A DNA stretch of 64,000 bases from Crocosphaera sp. UHCC 0190 (GCF_034932065.1 NZ_JAYGHP010000013.1:62001-126000); one strand, 5' to 3'; positions 53,315 to 62,555 are shown, counted from the first letter of the stretch. Notes: generated from the letters alone by a model not told the origin. Numbers and translations are program-made.

Positions 53315-54910
53315 TTAATTAGTACGGAACCTGGCTAATTCTTTGCCTGTCTTGGCATCATGAGCGTGAACCGTACAAACTAAACAAGAATCAAAAGAAC
53401 GGGCCACATGACCCACTTCTACGGGGTTGGTGGGGTCTTCGATAGGAATACCAATTAAGGCATCTTCAATAGGCCCTCTGGTATGATTACCGTCCCTTGG
53501 CCCCACATTCCAGGTAGTCGGGGCAATTACCTGATAATTCTTGATTTTGCCCCCTTCGACTTCAACCCAGTGACAAAGGGCCCCGCGACTTGCTTCGGTA
53601 CCACCCCAACCCCGGCCATCTTTTTCCGTGGGTTTGATGTACCAGGGGTCATTTAACTTAAATTCCCGCAGACACCGTTCTACTTCCCGATACAGTTTAA
53701 CGGATTCGTGCATCCGTGCAAACTCCCGTAAATGAATGCTAGGGCCACCCATTTTCTTGAACATATCCAAGACTAAACCATCATAATGTTGCCAACTTTC
53801 CCCATGTTTACCACCAGCAACTAACTGACGCGCTAGAGAACCCACTTCCATACGGCCTAAGTCTTTATGACTTACCGCAGTAGACCAGGAATATTTACCT
53901 TCATAGTCTCCGGTATTAATTTCTTTGGGTACGGTGGTACGATCAAAAGGATGAACATCAGCAGTGCCTTCTTCATACCAAGCATGACTGGTATTCTCGC
54001 GGGTGAAGGTATGGTCTACCATCTGGTGAGTATCGGTAAAGCTATCATAAACACCACCTTTCATGATGACGGCAGCATTGCGTCCTTCAATGGTGGGTTT
54101 TTGATATTTGTCTTCATGGGGAAGATAACCCCAAGTTAAATATTTACCTGGCCCTGCACCATATTTATCTAACCCAATATCTAACCCCATACGCCAATAA
54201 AACCCAAGGTCAGAGTTAGCATGATTAGGACTCTCATCTAACCATTCTAAGAAATCTTCATAGGTTTGAATTTGTTCGTATCTTTCCAAGGAACATCCTA
54301 ACCAAACGGGTTCTAACCAATTGGTGCGAAAATACTCCATAATGCCCCAACCCCTGGTAACATCTGTTAGGGTAGGCGCACACATGACACCCCCAGGAAC
54401 CATATAACTTGAATGGGGCCATTGTCCCCCAAATAAAGCATATAATTCTACGGGTTTTGCTGAGGTAGTAATGGCTATTTCGTAAGATGTTCCAGTAAAG
54501 GCACTAAACCGTTTACAAGCTTCTTCGTAAAAGGGACTATTCTTATACTTTTTATTGGTTAAATCAATGGCATATAAAGCATAGAAATGTCTAGGATGAC
54601 TTTGAATAGTCTCAACTAATTGCCCTAAATTTCTGGCTAAAATTGCGTTACGAGGAACTTCTGTACCCCAAGCTGTATCTAAGGCCCAAGATGCACAACT
54701 AAGGTGAGACGCGCCACAAATACCACAAATACGGGGGGTAACAATTAGTCCTGCTTGGGGGTCTTTTCCTCTTAAAATTACTTCAAAACCGCGAAATAAT
54801 TCAGCTTTTGTCCAAGCATTGACTACATAGCCATCTTCAATATCAACTCTAACATCTAAGTCTCCTTCGACTCTCCCAACCGGAGATATTTCTAATTTTT
54901 GAACTGCCAT
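53315..54910 (-). CDS. hupL: Uptake [NiFe]-hydrogenase large subunit HupL
   Basis: 531 residues. Both nickel-binding motifs are complete: RICGICGASHLSCAS near 61 (L1) and SFDSCLVCTVHAHD near the end (L2). The ~16 residues after the L2 His (to FRTN) are the extension removed by the HupW protease. HupSL oxidises H2 released by nitrogenase and returns electrons to the membrane. GAGGAG precedes ATG 54910. The gene is continuous, with no excision element as found in heterocyst formers. Confidence 0.97.
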   Translation of the reverse strand: MAVQKLEISPVGRVEGDLDVRVDIEDGYVVNAWTKAELFRGFEVILRGKDPQAGLIVTPRICGICGASHLSCASWALDTAWGTEVPRNAILARNLGQLVETIQSHPRHFYALYAIDLTNKKYKNSPFYEEACKRFSAFTGTSYEIAITTSAKPVELYALFGGQWPHSSYMVPGGVMCAPTLTDVTRGWGIMEYFRTNWLEPVWLGCSLERYEQIQTYEDFLEWLDESPNHANSDLGFYWRMGLDIGLDKYGAGPGKYLTWGYLPHEDKYQKPTIEGRNAAVIMKGGVYDSFTDTHQMVDHTFTRENTSHAWYEEGTADVHPFDRTTVPKEINTGDYEGKYSWSTAVSHKDLGRMEVGSLARQLVAGGKHGESWQHYDGLVLDMFKKMGGPSIHLREFARMHESVKLYREVERCLREFKLNDPWYIKPTEKDGRGWGGTEASRGALCHWVEVEGGKIKNYQVIAPTTWNVGPRDGNHTRGPIEDALIGIPIEDPTNPVEVGHVARSFDSCLVCTVHAHDAKTGKELARFRTN

Positions 54911-54950
54911 ATTGCTCCTCTCAAGAATGATTAAATGTTTTATAACATAA

Positions 54951-54974
54951 GGGCATAATATATTATGCCCCTAC
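54951..54974. repeat. hupS-hupL intergenic hairpin
   Basis: GGGCATAATATATTATGCCC palindrome followed by CTAC within the 70-base hupS-hupL gap. As RNA it forms a stable stem that could protect or attenuate the transcript between the two genes. The core matches 28024. Confidence 0.8.
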
Positions 54975-54980
54975 AGATTA

Positions 54981-55943
54981 TTACACAGTAAAAAAGTCAT
55001 CGCTGGCCCAAGATGGACTGGTATCTTTAGCCACAACGGTTAATAAGGCATAATCTTTCTTATTAATACCAGGGGGTAATTCTTTGGGAACACCCATCAC
55101 GGTTTGCGTCTTAAAGACTGTTCCTGGTTTAAGATCATGGAAGGGAAATTCTGGTTCGGTACAACCTAAACAGGGCATTCCCGCACGGGTTTTAGAAGAT
55201 ACCCGATTCCATAAAATACGGTTACAGGAAGAATGAGTCATGGGGCCACGGCAACCCATATCATAAAAGAGACATCCGGTACGTTGTCCGAAGTCTTGGG
55301 TACTTGCTTTATAGGAAAAGTGCATATTCCGCGTGCAACCTGTTTGGGTAAAGCTACGGAAAAAGGTTTCGGGACGGTGAAACTCATCAAGGGTGATGTC
55401 TCCCACTCTCCCCGTGGCCACTGCTACCAAAATTTGACTAATCCAGTCAGGATGAGCAGGACACCCCGGTATATTGATAACAGGTAGACCCGCTTGAGAA
55501 CGATAGTCTGTCCCTAGAGAACCCCCTTCCTTCCGTTTCAGGAATTGTAAGCCTACGGACTCGCTGGGGTTGGGTTCCATGGCCGGAATTCCCCCATAGG
55601 TGGCACAGTCTCCCACGGCAACCACAAAAGCGGCAACCTTAGAAAGATCTGCTAACCAGTCTTTCATGGGACGACCCGCAAAACGGTTCCATTCTCCGCT
55701 TCCCTTGGGGGCATTAACGACTGTTCCCTCAAATACTAGGATATCGACGGGAATTTTGCCACTAACACAGTCCTGTAAGAGTTGTTGTAAATCATCGCCT
55801 AATTCCAAACCGAGGGAAGGATGCCATAAGATATTAATCCCAAAGTCGGTAATTAAGTCTACTAAGGTCGGTTCTTCTGCATTGAGAAAGGATATGGTAT
55901 TCCCAGAACAGGCCCCGCCTTGCAGCCAAAGAACATTAGCCAT
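54981..55943 (-). CDS. hupS: Uptake [NiFe]-hydrogenase small subunit HupS
   Basis: 320 residues. Iron-sulfur ligands: ANVLWLQGGACSGN near the start (proximal cluster), VAVGDCATYGGIPA, INIPGCPAHPDWI, then FTQTGCTRNMHFSYKAS, GCLFYDMGCRGPMTHSSCNR and MPCLGCTEPEFPF for the medial and distal clusters. No Tat signal peptide, as is normal for cyanobacterial HupS. It heads a two-gene unit with hupL. Confidence 0.97.
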   Translation of the reverse strand: MANVLWLQGGACSGNTISFLNAEEPTLVDLITDFGINILWHPSLGLELGDDLQQLLQDCVSGKIPVDILVFEGTVVNAPKGSGEWNRFAGRPMKDWLADLSKVAAFVVAVGDCATYGGIPAMEPNPSESVGLQFLKRKEGGSLGTDYRSQAGLPVINIPGCPAHPDWISQILVAVATGRVGDITLDEFHRPETFFRSFTQTGCTRNMHFSYKASTQDFGQRTGCLFYDMGCRGPMTHSSCNRILWNRVSSKTRAGMPCLGCTEPEFPFHDLKPGTVFKTQTVMGVPKELPPGINKKDYALLTVVAKDTSPSWASDDFFTV

Positions 55944-56050
55944 AGACTGTCTCTGATAGGTTTTTCTGTAATTATGCAGTAATTTTTGTTAAATTCTTTT
56001 ATTGTTTAAGGTTCATTTAATAATAATTTCAACAATATTTCTAAACCACA

Positions 56051-56064
56051 CTATTCTTTAGTAC
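56051..56064 (-). promoter_or_regulatory. NtcA-like site upstream of hupS
   Basis: Minus-strand GTACTAAAGAATAG is GTA-N8-TAG, one base from the NtcA consensus GTA-N8-TAC. A -10-like AATTAT lies 22 bases downstream. The rest of the 55944-56709 gap shows only a palindrome and AT-rich sequence; no gene is seen. Confidence 0.3.
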
Positions 56065-56187
56065 AGTCTCTATAAATCTTGATGTTTACCTATAATATTC
56101 TGTCATGAAATCATCATACTTTAAGTCAATAAACGAAGTCTTAAAAGATTAATCATTTTATCTATTTTTTCTGTATCAATCACAACA

Positions 56188-56215
56188 GTAGGGGGAATTC
56201 ATGAATTCCCCCTAC
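56188..56215. repeat. Palindrome, GGGGGAATTC core
   Basis: Perfect 28-base palindrome, half-site GTAGGGGGAATTCA, in the gap between hupS and the methyltransferase gene. Confidence 0.9.
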
Positions 56216-56709
56216 AAATCTATGAGTTTTTTGTCAAGCTCAGTTTACAATTCTTGTTTATTAGTAACTATGTATTGTTGGGGTTACTGCTCAAATCGGG
56301 CTATTTTTGGGGATGGAGAGAAGTAGGGGAGTAACGGAATATAGGGCTTTGAGATGTGTAACTTGATTTTTAGACAGATTTCTAGGATCTAACATTAGTA
56401 TAACGCATTCTGAAAATAGCCAAAATCTCATTTTCGGGCAAATTTTAGTAAAATCAGGAAAAAGTAGCTCTCAGTGAAGTTATGTTAAGAGGTTTGATTG
56501 ATTGAAATAAATCATGTTTTATACAAGGTTTAATAATTTTGGTTAATCAATAGGGAGGGCGATCGCATTGTAGAGAATACAACACCATTACTAACATTTT
56601 TTCAACGATTTTATAGGATAATTTTGTTTAAGAATGAATGCTTAACCTCTCAAATTATTGTAGTATTTAATCTGTTTGGGATTAACTCTACACTCCAAAT
56701 TAATTAAAG

Positions 56710-58182
56710 ATGAATAATCAACTTTTTTACGGGGACAATCTAGAAGTTTTAAGAAAACATATCAAAGATGAATCAGTAGATTTATGTTATATTGATCCCC
56801 CCTTTAATTCTAAACGTAATTATAATCAAATTTATCATAATCTTGGCAAAGAAGATCAACTACAGGCACAAGCATTTGTGGATACTTGGATTTGGGATGA
56901 TCATGCTAATCAAGAGTTAGCAGAAATTCAAGAAAACTATTATGGTAAATTTACCAGTCAAAGTATTGATTTAATTTCAGGATTAACTAAAGTTTTAGGG
57001 AAAGGTAGTTTGCTTGCTTATTTGGTAAGTATGACCTTAAGAATAGTAGAAATTCACCGCGTTTTAAAACCGACAGGGAGTTTTTATTTACATTGTGATC
57101 CCACAGCAAGTCATTATTTAAAAATCATCTTAGATGCTATATTTTGCTGTCAAGGTGGAGATTTTCAAAATGAAATCGTTTGGTGTTATGGTTCAGGTGG
57201 TGCTAGTAAATCTCATTTTTCTAAAAAACATGATATAATTTTGTATTATTGTAAATCAAATAACAATTTCGTTTTTAATGTTGATTTAGTAAGAGAAGCT
57301 TATTCTTCTCCAGAAAAAGTTGAACATAAAATAGTTAATGGGAAAGCCTATCAAAGAAAGCATGAACTAGGACGTATTCCTTTTGATTGGTGGCAAATAC
57401 CAATTTTAACTAATACAGCTAAAGAAAGATTAGGATATCCCACACAAAAACCTGAAGCATTATTAGAAATAATCATCAAAGCAAGCAGTAATGAAGGGGA
57501 TATAATTCTAGATGCTTATTGTGGTTGTGGGACAAGCATTGCAGTAGCAGAAAGATTAAATCGTCCTTGGATTGGTATTGATATTACTTATCAAAGTATT
57601 AGTCTCATTTTAAAACGACTCGAAGATTCCTTTGGTAAAAACGTTTTAGATAACATACAACTCAATGGTATTCCTAAAGACATAAAGTCTGTGATCGCCT
57701 TAGCTAACAAAACCGATGATCGTACCCGTAAAGAATTTGAGAAATGGGCAGTTTTAACCTACAGTAATAACCGCGCCGTCATTAATACCAAAAAAGGGGC
57801 AGATCAAGGCATTGATGGGGTTGCTTATTTCCAAGGAGATAAAGATGAGCGAGAAAAAATAATTTTTCAAGTAAAATCAGGTAAAGTAAAATCAGGAGAT
57901 ATTCGAGATTTACAGGGAACTATAATTCTACAACAAGCTGCTATTGGCATTTTTATCACCTTAAGACCTCCCACCAAAGACATGATCAAAACTGCTAAAG
58001 CTGCGGGTATTTATCAAGGTAAATATATGAATAAGACTGTTGACAAAATACAAATTGTCACCATTCCAGAGATTTTAGAAGAAAAAAAACGTATTGATAT
58101 TGGGTTGATGTTTGAAGTCCTGAAATCTGCTGAAAAGCAACGGGAAACCACAGGAATACAAACAACTTTAGATCTACACTAA
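56710..58182 (+). CDS. Beta-class DNA methyltransferase fused to Mrr-like endonuclease domain
   Basis: 490 residues. Catalytic motif LCYIDPPFNSKRNYNQIYHN near 26 precedes SAM motif IILDAYCGCGTSIAVAERLN near 262, the beta-class order. From about 335 a second domain begins: INTKKGADQGIDGVAYF and EKIIFQVKSGKVKSGDIRDL give the D and QxK residues of a PD-(D/E)xK fold of Mrr type. Such fusions are known in bacteria; the target site is unknown. Flanking gaps are AT-rich and contain palindromes. Confidence 0.88.
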   Translation: MNNQLFYGDNLEVLRKHIKDESVDLCYIDPPFNSKRNYNQIYHNLGKEDQLQAQAFVDTWIWDDHANQELAEIQENYYGKFTSQSIDLISGLTKVLGKGSLLAYLVSMTLRIVEIHRVLKPTGSFYLHCDPTASHYLKIILDAIFCCQGGDFQNEIVWCYGSGGASKSHFSKKHDIILYYCKSNNNFVFNVDLVREAYSSPEKVEHKIVNGKAYQRKHELGRIPFDWWQIPILTNTAKERLGYPTQKPEALLEIIIKASSNEGDIILDAYCGCGTSIAVAERLNRPWIGIDITYQSISLILKRLEDSFGKNVLDNIQLNGIPKDIKSVIALANKTDDRTRKEFEKWAVLTYSNNRAVINTKKGADQGIDGVAYFQGDKDEREKIIFQVKSGKVKSGDIRDLQGTIILQQAAIGIFITLRPPTKDMIKTAKAAGIYQGKYMNKTVDKIQIVTIPEILEEKKRIDIGLMFEVLKSAEKQRETTGIQTTLDLH

Positions 58183-58207
58183 GTAGGGTGGGAATTGCCC
58201 ACCTTAC
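58183..58207. repeat. Palindrome, GTAGGGTGGGAATTGCCCACC core
   Basis: Arms GTAGGGTGGG/CCCACCTTAC starting at the stop of the methyltransferase gene; related to 53283. Confidence 0.8.
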
Positions 58208-58282
58208 AGTTTTTTTCTTAGGTAGTTTGTCCCCTAAAAAGAAGAATGACTTACAACAGTTTGCGAGTTTATGCAATAAGCA

Positions 58283-58310
58283 GTAGGGACAATTGATGAA
58301 TTGCCCCTAC
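58283..58310. repeat. Palindrome, GGGACAATTGATGAATTGCCC core
   Basis: GTAGGGACAATT/AATTGCCCCTAC arms around GATG, with two mismatches; related to 56188 and 35782. Confidence 0.75.
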
Positions 58311-58368
58311 ATTGAAGTTAACGGGGATCAGTCCCCTGTTACTAGATAATTTGTTACTGTCATCAACA

Positions 58369-58566
58369 CTAAGCCACAGAAGCGTCTTGTTGTTGATGAC
58401 GTTGAACTTTCCCTGTTCCGTGACAGACAGGACAAGCAGTCATATTCTGACTATCTGCAGCCATTAACTTCCCATTTCCTTTACACTTTTGACAAACGAC
58501 TTTTTCGTGCCACCAATAATTTGTTAAAAAGTTATTATCAGTAATGTAATTAAAGTCTTCGTACAT
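58369..58566 (-). CDS. DnaJ-type zinc finger small protein
   Basis: 65 residues with two CxxCxGxG motifs (CQKCKGNGKL and CPVCHGTGKV) that would bind one zinc, as in the DnaJ central domain and plant BSD2. GAGGTG upstream supports ATG 58566. Such stand-alone fingers may assist folding of oligomeric proteins such as Rubisco; this is inference. The 58567-59025 gap shows no gene. Confidence 0.85.
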   Translation of the reverse strand: MYEDFNYITDNNFLTNYWWHEKVVCQKCKGNGKLMAADSQNMTACPVCHGTGKVQRHQQQDASVA

Positions 58567-59025
58567 TTAAACACCTCAGCTAGACTTTAGACTATCGTCC
58601 CTATCACCCAACTCATTGCTTTAAACAACATACAAATTCCCCCCTGACTTAGACTAAAAATCGATAAAACCATTTGATTTCTCAAAATTTTTTTTTGATT
58701 CTCTTTAAAGCCTAATTGTAGGAGAAACGCTAACCAAGGCCGATTGAAATATCCTGGCTATCATTTATATTATAAACAAATAAACTAATTTATCCTCTTT
58801 GTTCATAATTTGTAAAGTTAGGACTAGAAAAAGCGATAGCTGCGCTTTATAACTGATCCCACCCCGTATTCATGCTTTTTATCTTCAAAATCAGAACTCT
58901 TAACCTTTCGTTAAAGTTAGGAAAGATTTGATATATCTGCCAGCAAAAAAATTTACAATTCATCATATTTTTTGTATCAATCAATACAGCAGTTATGATC
59001 AATGATTGTCTGCTTGGTTATGTCA

Positions 59026-59754
59026 TTAATACCGAATTTGCAAAGTAACAGAGGCTCTCACTGTTTGTTCTCCCCCAATAACAGGGGTGATTGGGGGAGC
59101 ATTGGCTGTTGTTTTAAAGGTTTCTGCTGCTTGAATTAACTGAGGTTTAGGAACATTTGCGCCATTAATGGCAATATTAATAATTTCTTGAGACTGAAAA
59201 TTCAACGTATCTAATACAGCTTTTGCCTGTTGTTGTGCATCTAGGGTTGCTGACTGTAAGGCTTTTTTTTGTGCTTGTGAAATAGCTGTTTCTGTTGCCG
59301 TAAAACTAACATTATCTATTCGGGTAGCTCCAGCTTTAACCGCTTCATCTAACAAACCACCGACTGCTTCAGTTTTGAGGCGAAAACTTACTGTATTTGT
59401 GCCAATATAACCTACTAAACGTCTTTGATTATTATCATATTGATAGTTAGGTTGAAGGCCAATTCCTGTGGTTTCTAAATGTTCTACTTGACGAGATTTT
59501 AAGAAGCTAACGACTGCCGATGTCCGTTGCGCCACATTTTCCTGTACCTCCGTCGCCGTTTTTCCTGAAATTTCTACCCCTAAGCTAATTTCAGTGAGGG
59601 TAGTTGAAATTCTTTCAATACCTTCTCCCGTGACAGTTAAGGTTCGTAATATTTGTTCTTGTGCCATGACTGGGGTAATAAAGGGGATACTAAAAATGCT
59701 GTAAATTCCTAAACAAATTGCAGAACTCTGACCTAGAAAATTCAGGTGATTCAT
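59026..59754 (-). CDS. SIMPL-domain (DUF541) periplasmic protein
   Basis: 242 residues. A signal peptide (SIFSIPFITPVMAQ) precedes the SIMPL domain: LTVTGEGIERISTTLTEISL, VVSFLKSRQVEHLETTGIGL, YIGTNTVSFRLKT and ARIDNVSFTATE. The family (with E. coli YggE) forms ring-like periplasmic assemblies linked to stress. Length is typical. Confidence 0.9.
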   Translation of the reverse strand: MNHLNFLGQSSAICLGIYSIFSIPFITPVMAQEQILRTLTVTGEGIERISTTLTEISLGVEISGKTATEVQENVAQRTSAVVSFLKSRQVEHLETTGIGLQPNYQYDNNQRRLVGYIGTNTVSFRLKTEAVGGLLDEAVKAGATRIDNVSFTATETAISQAQKKALQSATLDAQQQAKAVLDTLNFQSQEIINIAINGANVPKPQLIQAAETFKTTANAPPITPVIGGEQTVRASVTLQIRY

Positions 59755-59842
59755 ATTGAATTCAAATTCTAAAAATATAGTTATTATTGTAGCAAAAAAA
59801 ATCTAATCTTTAAGGATTAAAAGCAAATTATTAACCCTGAGA

Positions 59843-61267
59843 TTAACCGAGCGATCGCCTAATACCAAAAAACTTAGACAAAAGTCCCTTTAACCCTTCA
59901 TTTTTAGCAAATTTTTGTTTTTTGAGTAATAAAGCAGCCTTACTATTGACTTCTGATAATGTGGGATAAATATGAATACCTGATAAAGCAGAGACGTTGA
60001 GATTATTGGCCATAGCAAGAACAATTTCATGAATTAATTCTCCTGCGGATTTTCCCACTAAATGGGCCCCTAAAATTGTCCCATTACCCCGTACAATAAT
60101 TTTACCAAATCCGAGGGTTGCTCCTTCTGCCTGAGCGCGATCAACATCAGCAAATTCTTGTTTTAAACTATAAACATCATCTCCATATTTTTCCTTAGCT
60201 TGGGCTTCTGTTAACCCCAGTCTTGCTAATTCAGGATCGGTAAAAGTTGCCCAAGGAATTACCTGATAGTTAACTTTATTAATGGGAAAGAATAGGGCAT
60301 TTGTAATCACTGTTACCGCTTCATGGGCAGCAACGTGGGTAAATTGATAACCCCCGATAACATCACCACAAGCATAAATCTTTCTATTAGTTGTTTGCAG
60401 TTTTTCATTAATTTTAATCCCTTTTTTATCGTATTCAACCCCTGCCACTTCTAAGTTCAGAGATTCTACATTAGGAGAACGACCTGCAGAAACCAATATT
60501 TCATCAACGATAATTTTTTTATTTGCTGCCCATAAATGTTTTTTGCCATCAATTACTTCAACTTTGTCAGCCCTGGCATTTTTAATAATATTAATTTCTT
60601 CTTTAATAAACTGTTTTTCTATCACATCAGCCGCTTCAGGATCTTCTTTTGGTAAGAGATGAGATCTGCTATTAATCAAAGTTACTTTTACCCCTAAACG
60701 ATGAAAAGATTGACCTAATTCACAGCCAATGGGGCCAGCCCCAATAATGCCTAAAGACTCAGGACTTTTTGTTAAAGAAAAGACCTGTTCATTGGTTAAA
60801 AATCCTGCTTCTTTTAACCCAGGAATTGGTGGAATAGCAGGACGAGAACCTGTAGCAATTACAAACGCACGGGCCGTTAATTTTCGTCCATTGACTTCAA
60901 ATATATCCTGATTAATAAATTGTCCCGATCCAAAAATAACCTCAACCCCTAAACCTTCAAATCTTTGAGGAGAATCATGAGGTTCAATGGCACTAATTAC
61001 CTTTTGAACGTATTCCATTGATTGGGAAAAATTGATAGTAGGTGAATGAGAATAAACCCCAAATCGTTCACTATTTTTAACTTCATAAGCCACTCTAGCG
61101 GCATGAATTAAAGACTTACTCGGTACACAGCCATACCACAAACAATCGCCCCCTAAACGTTCTTTTTCCACCAGAACAACTTTAGCTTTAAGTTGGGCTG
61201 CTGCACTAGCAACAACTAACCCCCCAGACCCACCACCGATAACAATAATATCATAATCAACCGCCAT
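59843..61267 (-). CDS. Mercuric-reductase-like FAD/NAD(P) disulfide oxidoreductase
   Basis: 474 residues. FAD site IIVIGGGSGGLVVASAAAQL, redox-active pair GGDCLWYGCVPSKSL, NAD(P) site LGIIGAGPIGCELGQSFHRL and second FAD motif NRKIYACGDVIGGYQFTHVA; the C-terminal interface domain has HIYPTLSEV in place of the usual HAHPTLSE. No C-terminal vicinal Cys pair of MerA is present, so true mercuric reduction is unlikely. This is the slr1849-like group, substrate unknown. Confidence 0.9.
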   Translation of the reverse strand: MAVDYDIIVIGGGSGGLVVASAAAQLKAKVVLVEKERLGGDCLWYGCVPSKSLIHAARVAYEVKNSERFGVYSHSPTINFSQSMEYVQKVISAIEPHDSPQRFEGLGVEVIFGSGQFINQDIFEVNGRKLTARAFVIATGSRPAIPPIPGLKEAGFLTNEQVFSLTKSPESLGIIGAGPIGCELGQSFHRLGVKVTLINSRSHLLPKEDPEAADVIEKQFIKEEINIIKNARADKVEVIDGKKHLWAANKKIIVDEILVSAGRSPNVESLNLEVAGVEYDKKGIKINEKLQTTNRKIYACGDVIGGYQFTHVAAHEAVTVITNALFFPINKVNYQVIPWATFTDPELARLGLTEAQAKEKYGDDVYSLKQEFADVDRAQAEGATLGFGKIIVRGNGTILGAHLVGKSAGELIHEIVLAMANNLNVSALSGIHIYPTLSEVNSKAALLLKKQKFAKNEGLKGLLSKFFGIRRSLG

Positions 61268-61349
61268 AATTTCATCTCCTTTTTAGCTTAATTAACATTT
61301 ATGATAAATGATTTAATTGGGTTTTGAGCAATAACATATTCATCTGGAT

Positions 61350-61868
61350 TTAACCATTTAATTGATGAGAGTTTGCATTTTTTCGTTGGTTTAAATATTG
61401 TTTATGATAAAGCCATTTTCCTTGTTGCATAAAGCCCCAATCTTTTACTTTTGTCCCTCTAAAAAATAGACTCCAAGACCCTTGAGAAGTTTCAGGAATT
61501 TCGATACGATGTAAAGACTGAGGGGAACGAATACGAAAATGGCCGGGGCCACGCCAAAATTTTCCTTCTGGGGTAATTTCCCAATAACCCCCTTTTAAAA
61601 TTAACGTTCCATACCACCAAGGATGATCATGTAAGTCATCAGGATCACTCAAACATATATAATGTAACATGACATTAAAGGGAAGATTTCGTGCTGTATC
61701 TTCTTCTAGAAGTTTATCCGGGAAAAGCAGATAATAACGCTCTAAATAAGGATTAATACCATCTCGGTCATAAATAATGCGTTTGCGTCCTAATTTTTCT
61801 AAAAGTTTTAATAACATTGTTCTTGATCCAGAAACCCTAAATTGATCATAACAAAAAAACTTTAACAC
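61350..61868 (-). CDS. Cupin-like conserved protein
   Basis: 172 residues, or 155 from ATG 61817 (MLLKLLEKLGRKRIIYDRDG), which looks the more natural start although neither has a strong ribosome site. DPDDLHDHPWWYGTLILKGG resembles the HxH motif of a cupin with a GxxE-like segment, and PQSLHRIEIPETSQGSWSLF would supply the second. Cytoplasmic. Enzymatic role unknown. Confidence 0.7.
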   Translation of the reverse strand: MLKFFCYDQFRVSGSRTMLLKLLEKLGRKRIIYDRDGINPYLERYYLLFPDKLLEEDTARNLPFNVMLHYICLSDPDDLHDHPWWYGTLILKGGYWEITPEGKFWRGPGHFRIRSPQSLHRIEIPETSQGSWSLFFRGTKVKDWGFMQQGKWLYHKQYLNQRKNANSHQLNG

Positions 61869-61882
61869 AAAGTCAAGCCAAA

Positions 61883-61910
61883 GTAGGGGTCAACGGCTGT
61901 TGACCCCTAC
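61883..61910. repeat. Palindrome, GGGGTCAACGG core
   Basis: GTAGGGGTCAACGG/CTGTTGACCCCTAC with one mismatch in the centre; third copy of the 2208 and 26281 type. Confidence 0.85.
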
Positions 61911-62032
61911 AACAAGATTTCAGCTTTTACCAATGTTAAACCCCTTCAAGATTTAACTCATTTTAATGGCAACAAAATTGTCCTTAAATTATCCTGTAGA
62001 GTATCAATAATCCCAGGAAGGATAAAACACTT

Positions 62033-62413
62033 ATGGATATGTCCAATGCTAATACAGCCAAAAATCTTGAGGCAGCTTTTGGTGGGGAATCAATGGCAAA
62101 CCGCAAATATCTTTTTTTTGCCGAAGTCACAAAACAGTTAGGAATGAAAGAATTATCAAAACTGTTTAAAGAAACCGCCAATCAAGAAACAGAACACGCG
62201 TTTGCTCATTTTCGTTTATTACATCCTGAATTGGTGATTGATGACCTTTCTAGCCTAACAGAAGAAGATAAAAAAGCCATTGCTTCTCGTTGTTTAGAAT
62301 TAGCTATTGCAGCAGGAACTCCCTTTGAAGCCATTCCTGATGATTGGTATTGTCCCATTTGTGGCGCGTCTAAAAAGTTATTTATTCCCTATGAAGATGC
62401 GATTGCTGCTTAA
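62033..62413 (+). CDS. Internally deleted rubrerythrin with half a rubredoxin domain
   Basis: 126 residues, against ~230 in full cyanobacterial rubrerythrins as I recall them. The first half of the four-helix di-iron bundle is normal ([37 protein letters not shown], ExxH ligands). The sequence then jumps from RCLELAI straight to [20 protein letters not shown], so the second helix pair with its E and ExxH ligands and the first CxxC of the rubredoxin domain are missing. It cannot build a normal di-iron site in one chain. AGGAAGG precedes ATG 62033, and a terminator follows. Confidence 0.85.
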   Translation: MDMSNANTAKNLEAAFGGESMANRKYLFFAEVTKQLGMKELSKLFKETANQETEHAFAHFRLLHPELVIDDLSSLTEEDKKAIASRCLELAIAAGTPFEAIPDDWYCPICGASKKLFIPYEDAIAA

Positions 62414-62455
62414 CTACCTGAAGCTGACACCCTAAAGAGTTCAGCTATAATATCA

Positions 62456-62480
62456 AAGCCCGTCTTCGCGGGCTTCGTTT
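62456..62480 (+). terminator. Intrinsic terminator after the rubrerythrin-like gene
   Basis: Stem AAGCCCG/CGGGCTT with loop TCTTCG, followed by CGTTT. Confidence 0.7.
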
Positions 62481-62525
62481 GTATAATCCCAGGCTTTAGA
62501 GTGAGGGAATTATCTATCAAAAAAT

Positions 62526-62555
62526 AAACCCCTGATGAAATAGTTTCAGGGGTTT
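62526..62555 (-). terminator. Intrinsic terminator after the DUF4912 gene
   Basis: Perfect ten-base arms AAACCCCTGA/TCAGGGGTTT; on the minus strand it is followed by ATTTTTTG. Confidence 0.8.

Noticed and set aside
59843-61267. Functional mercury-resistance gene merA
   Set aside because: Lacks the C-terminal Cys pair and any mer neighbours; only the reductase core is shared.
2208-61910. Palindromes as insertion-sequence ends
   Set aside because: No transposase gene or paired spacing in the window; elements are single short hairpins.
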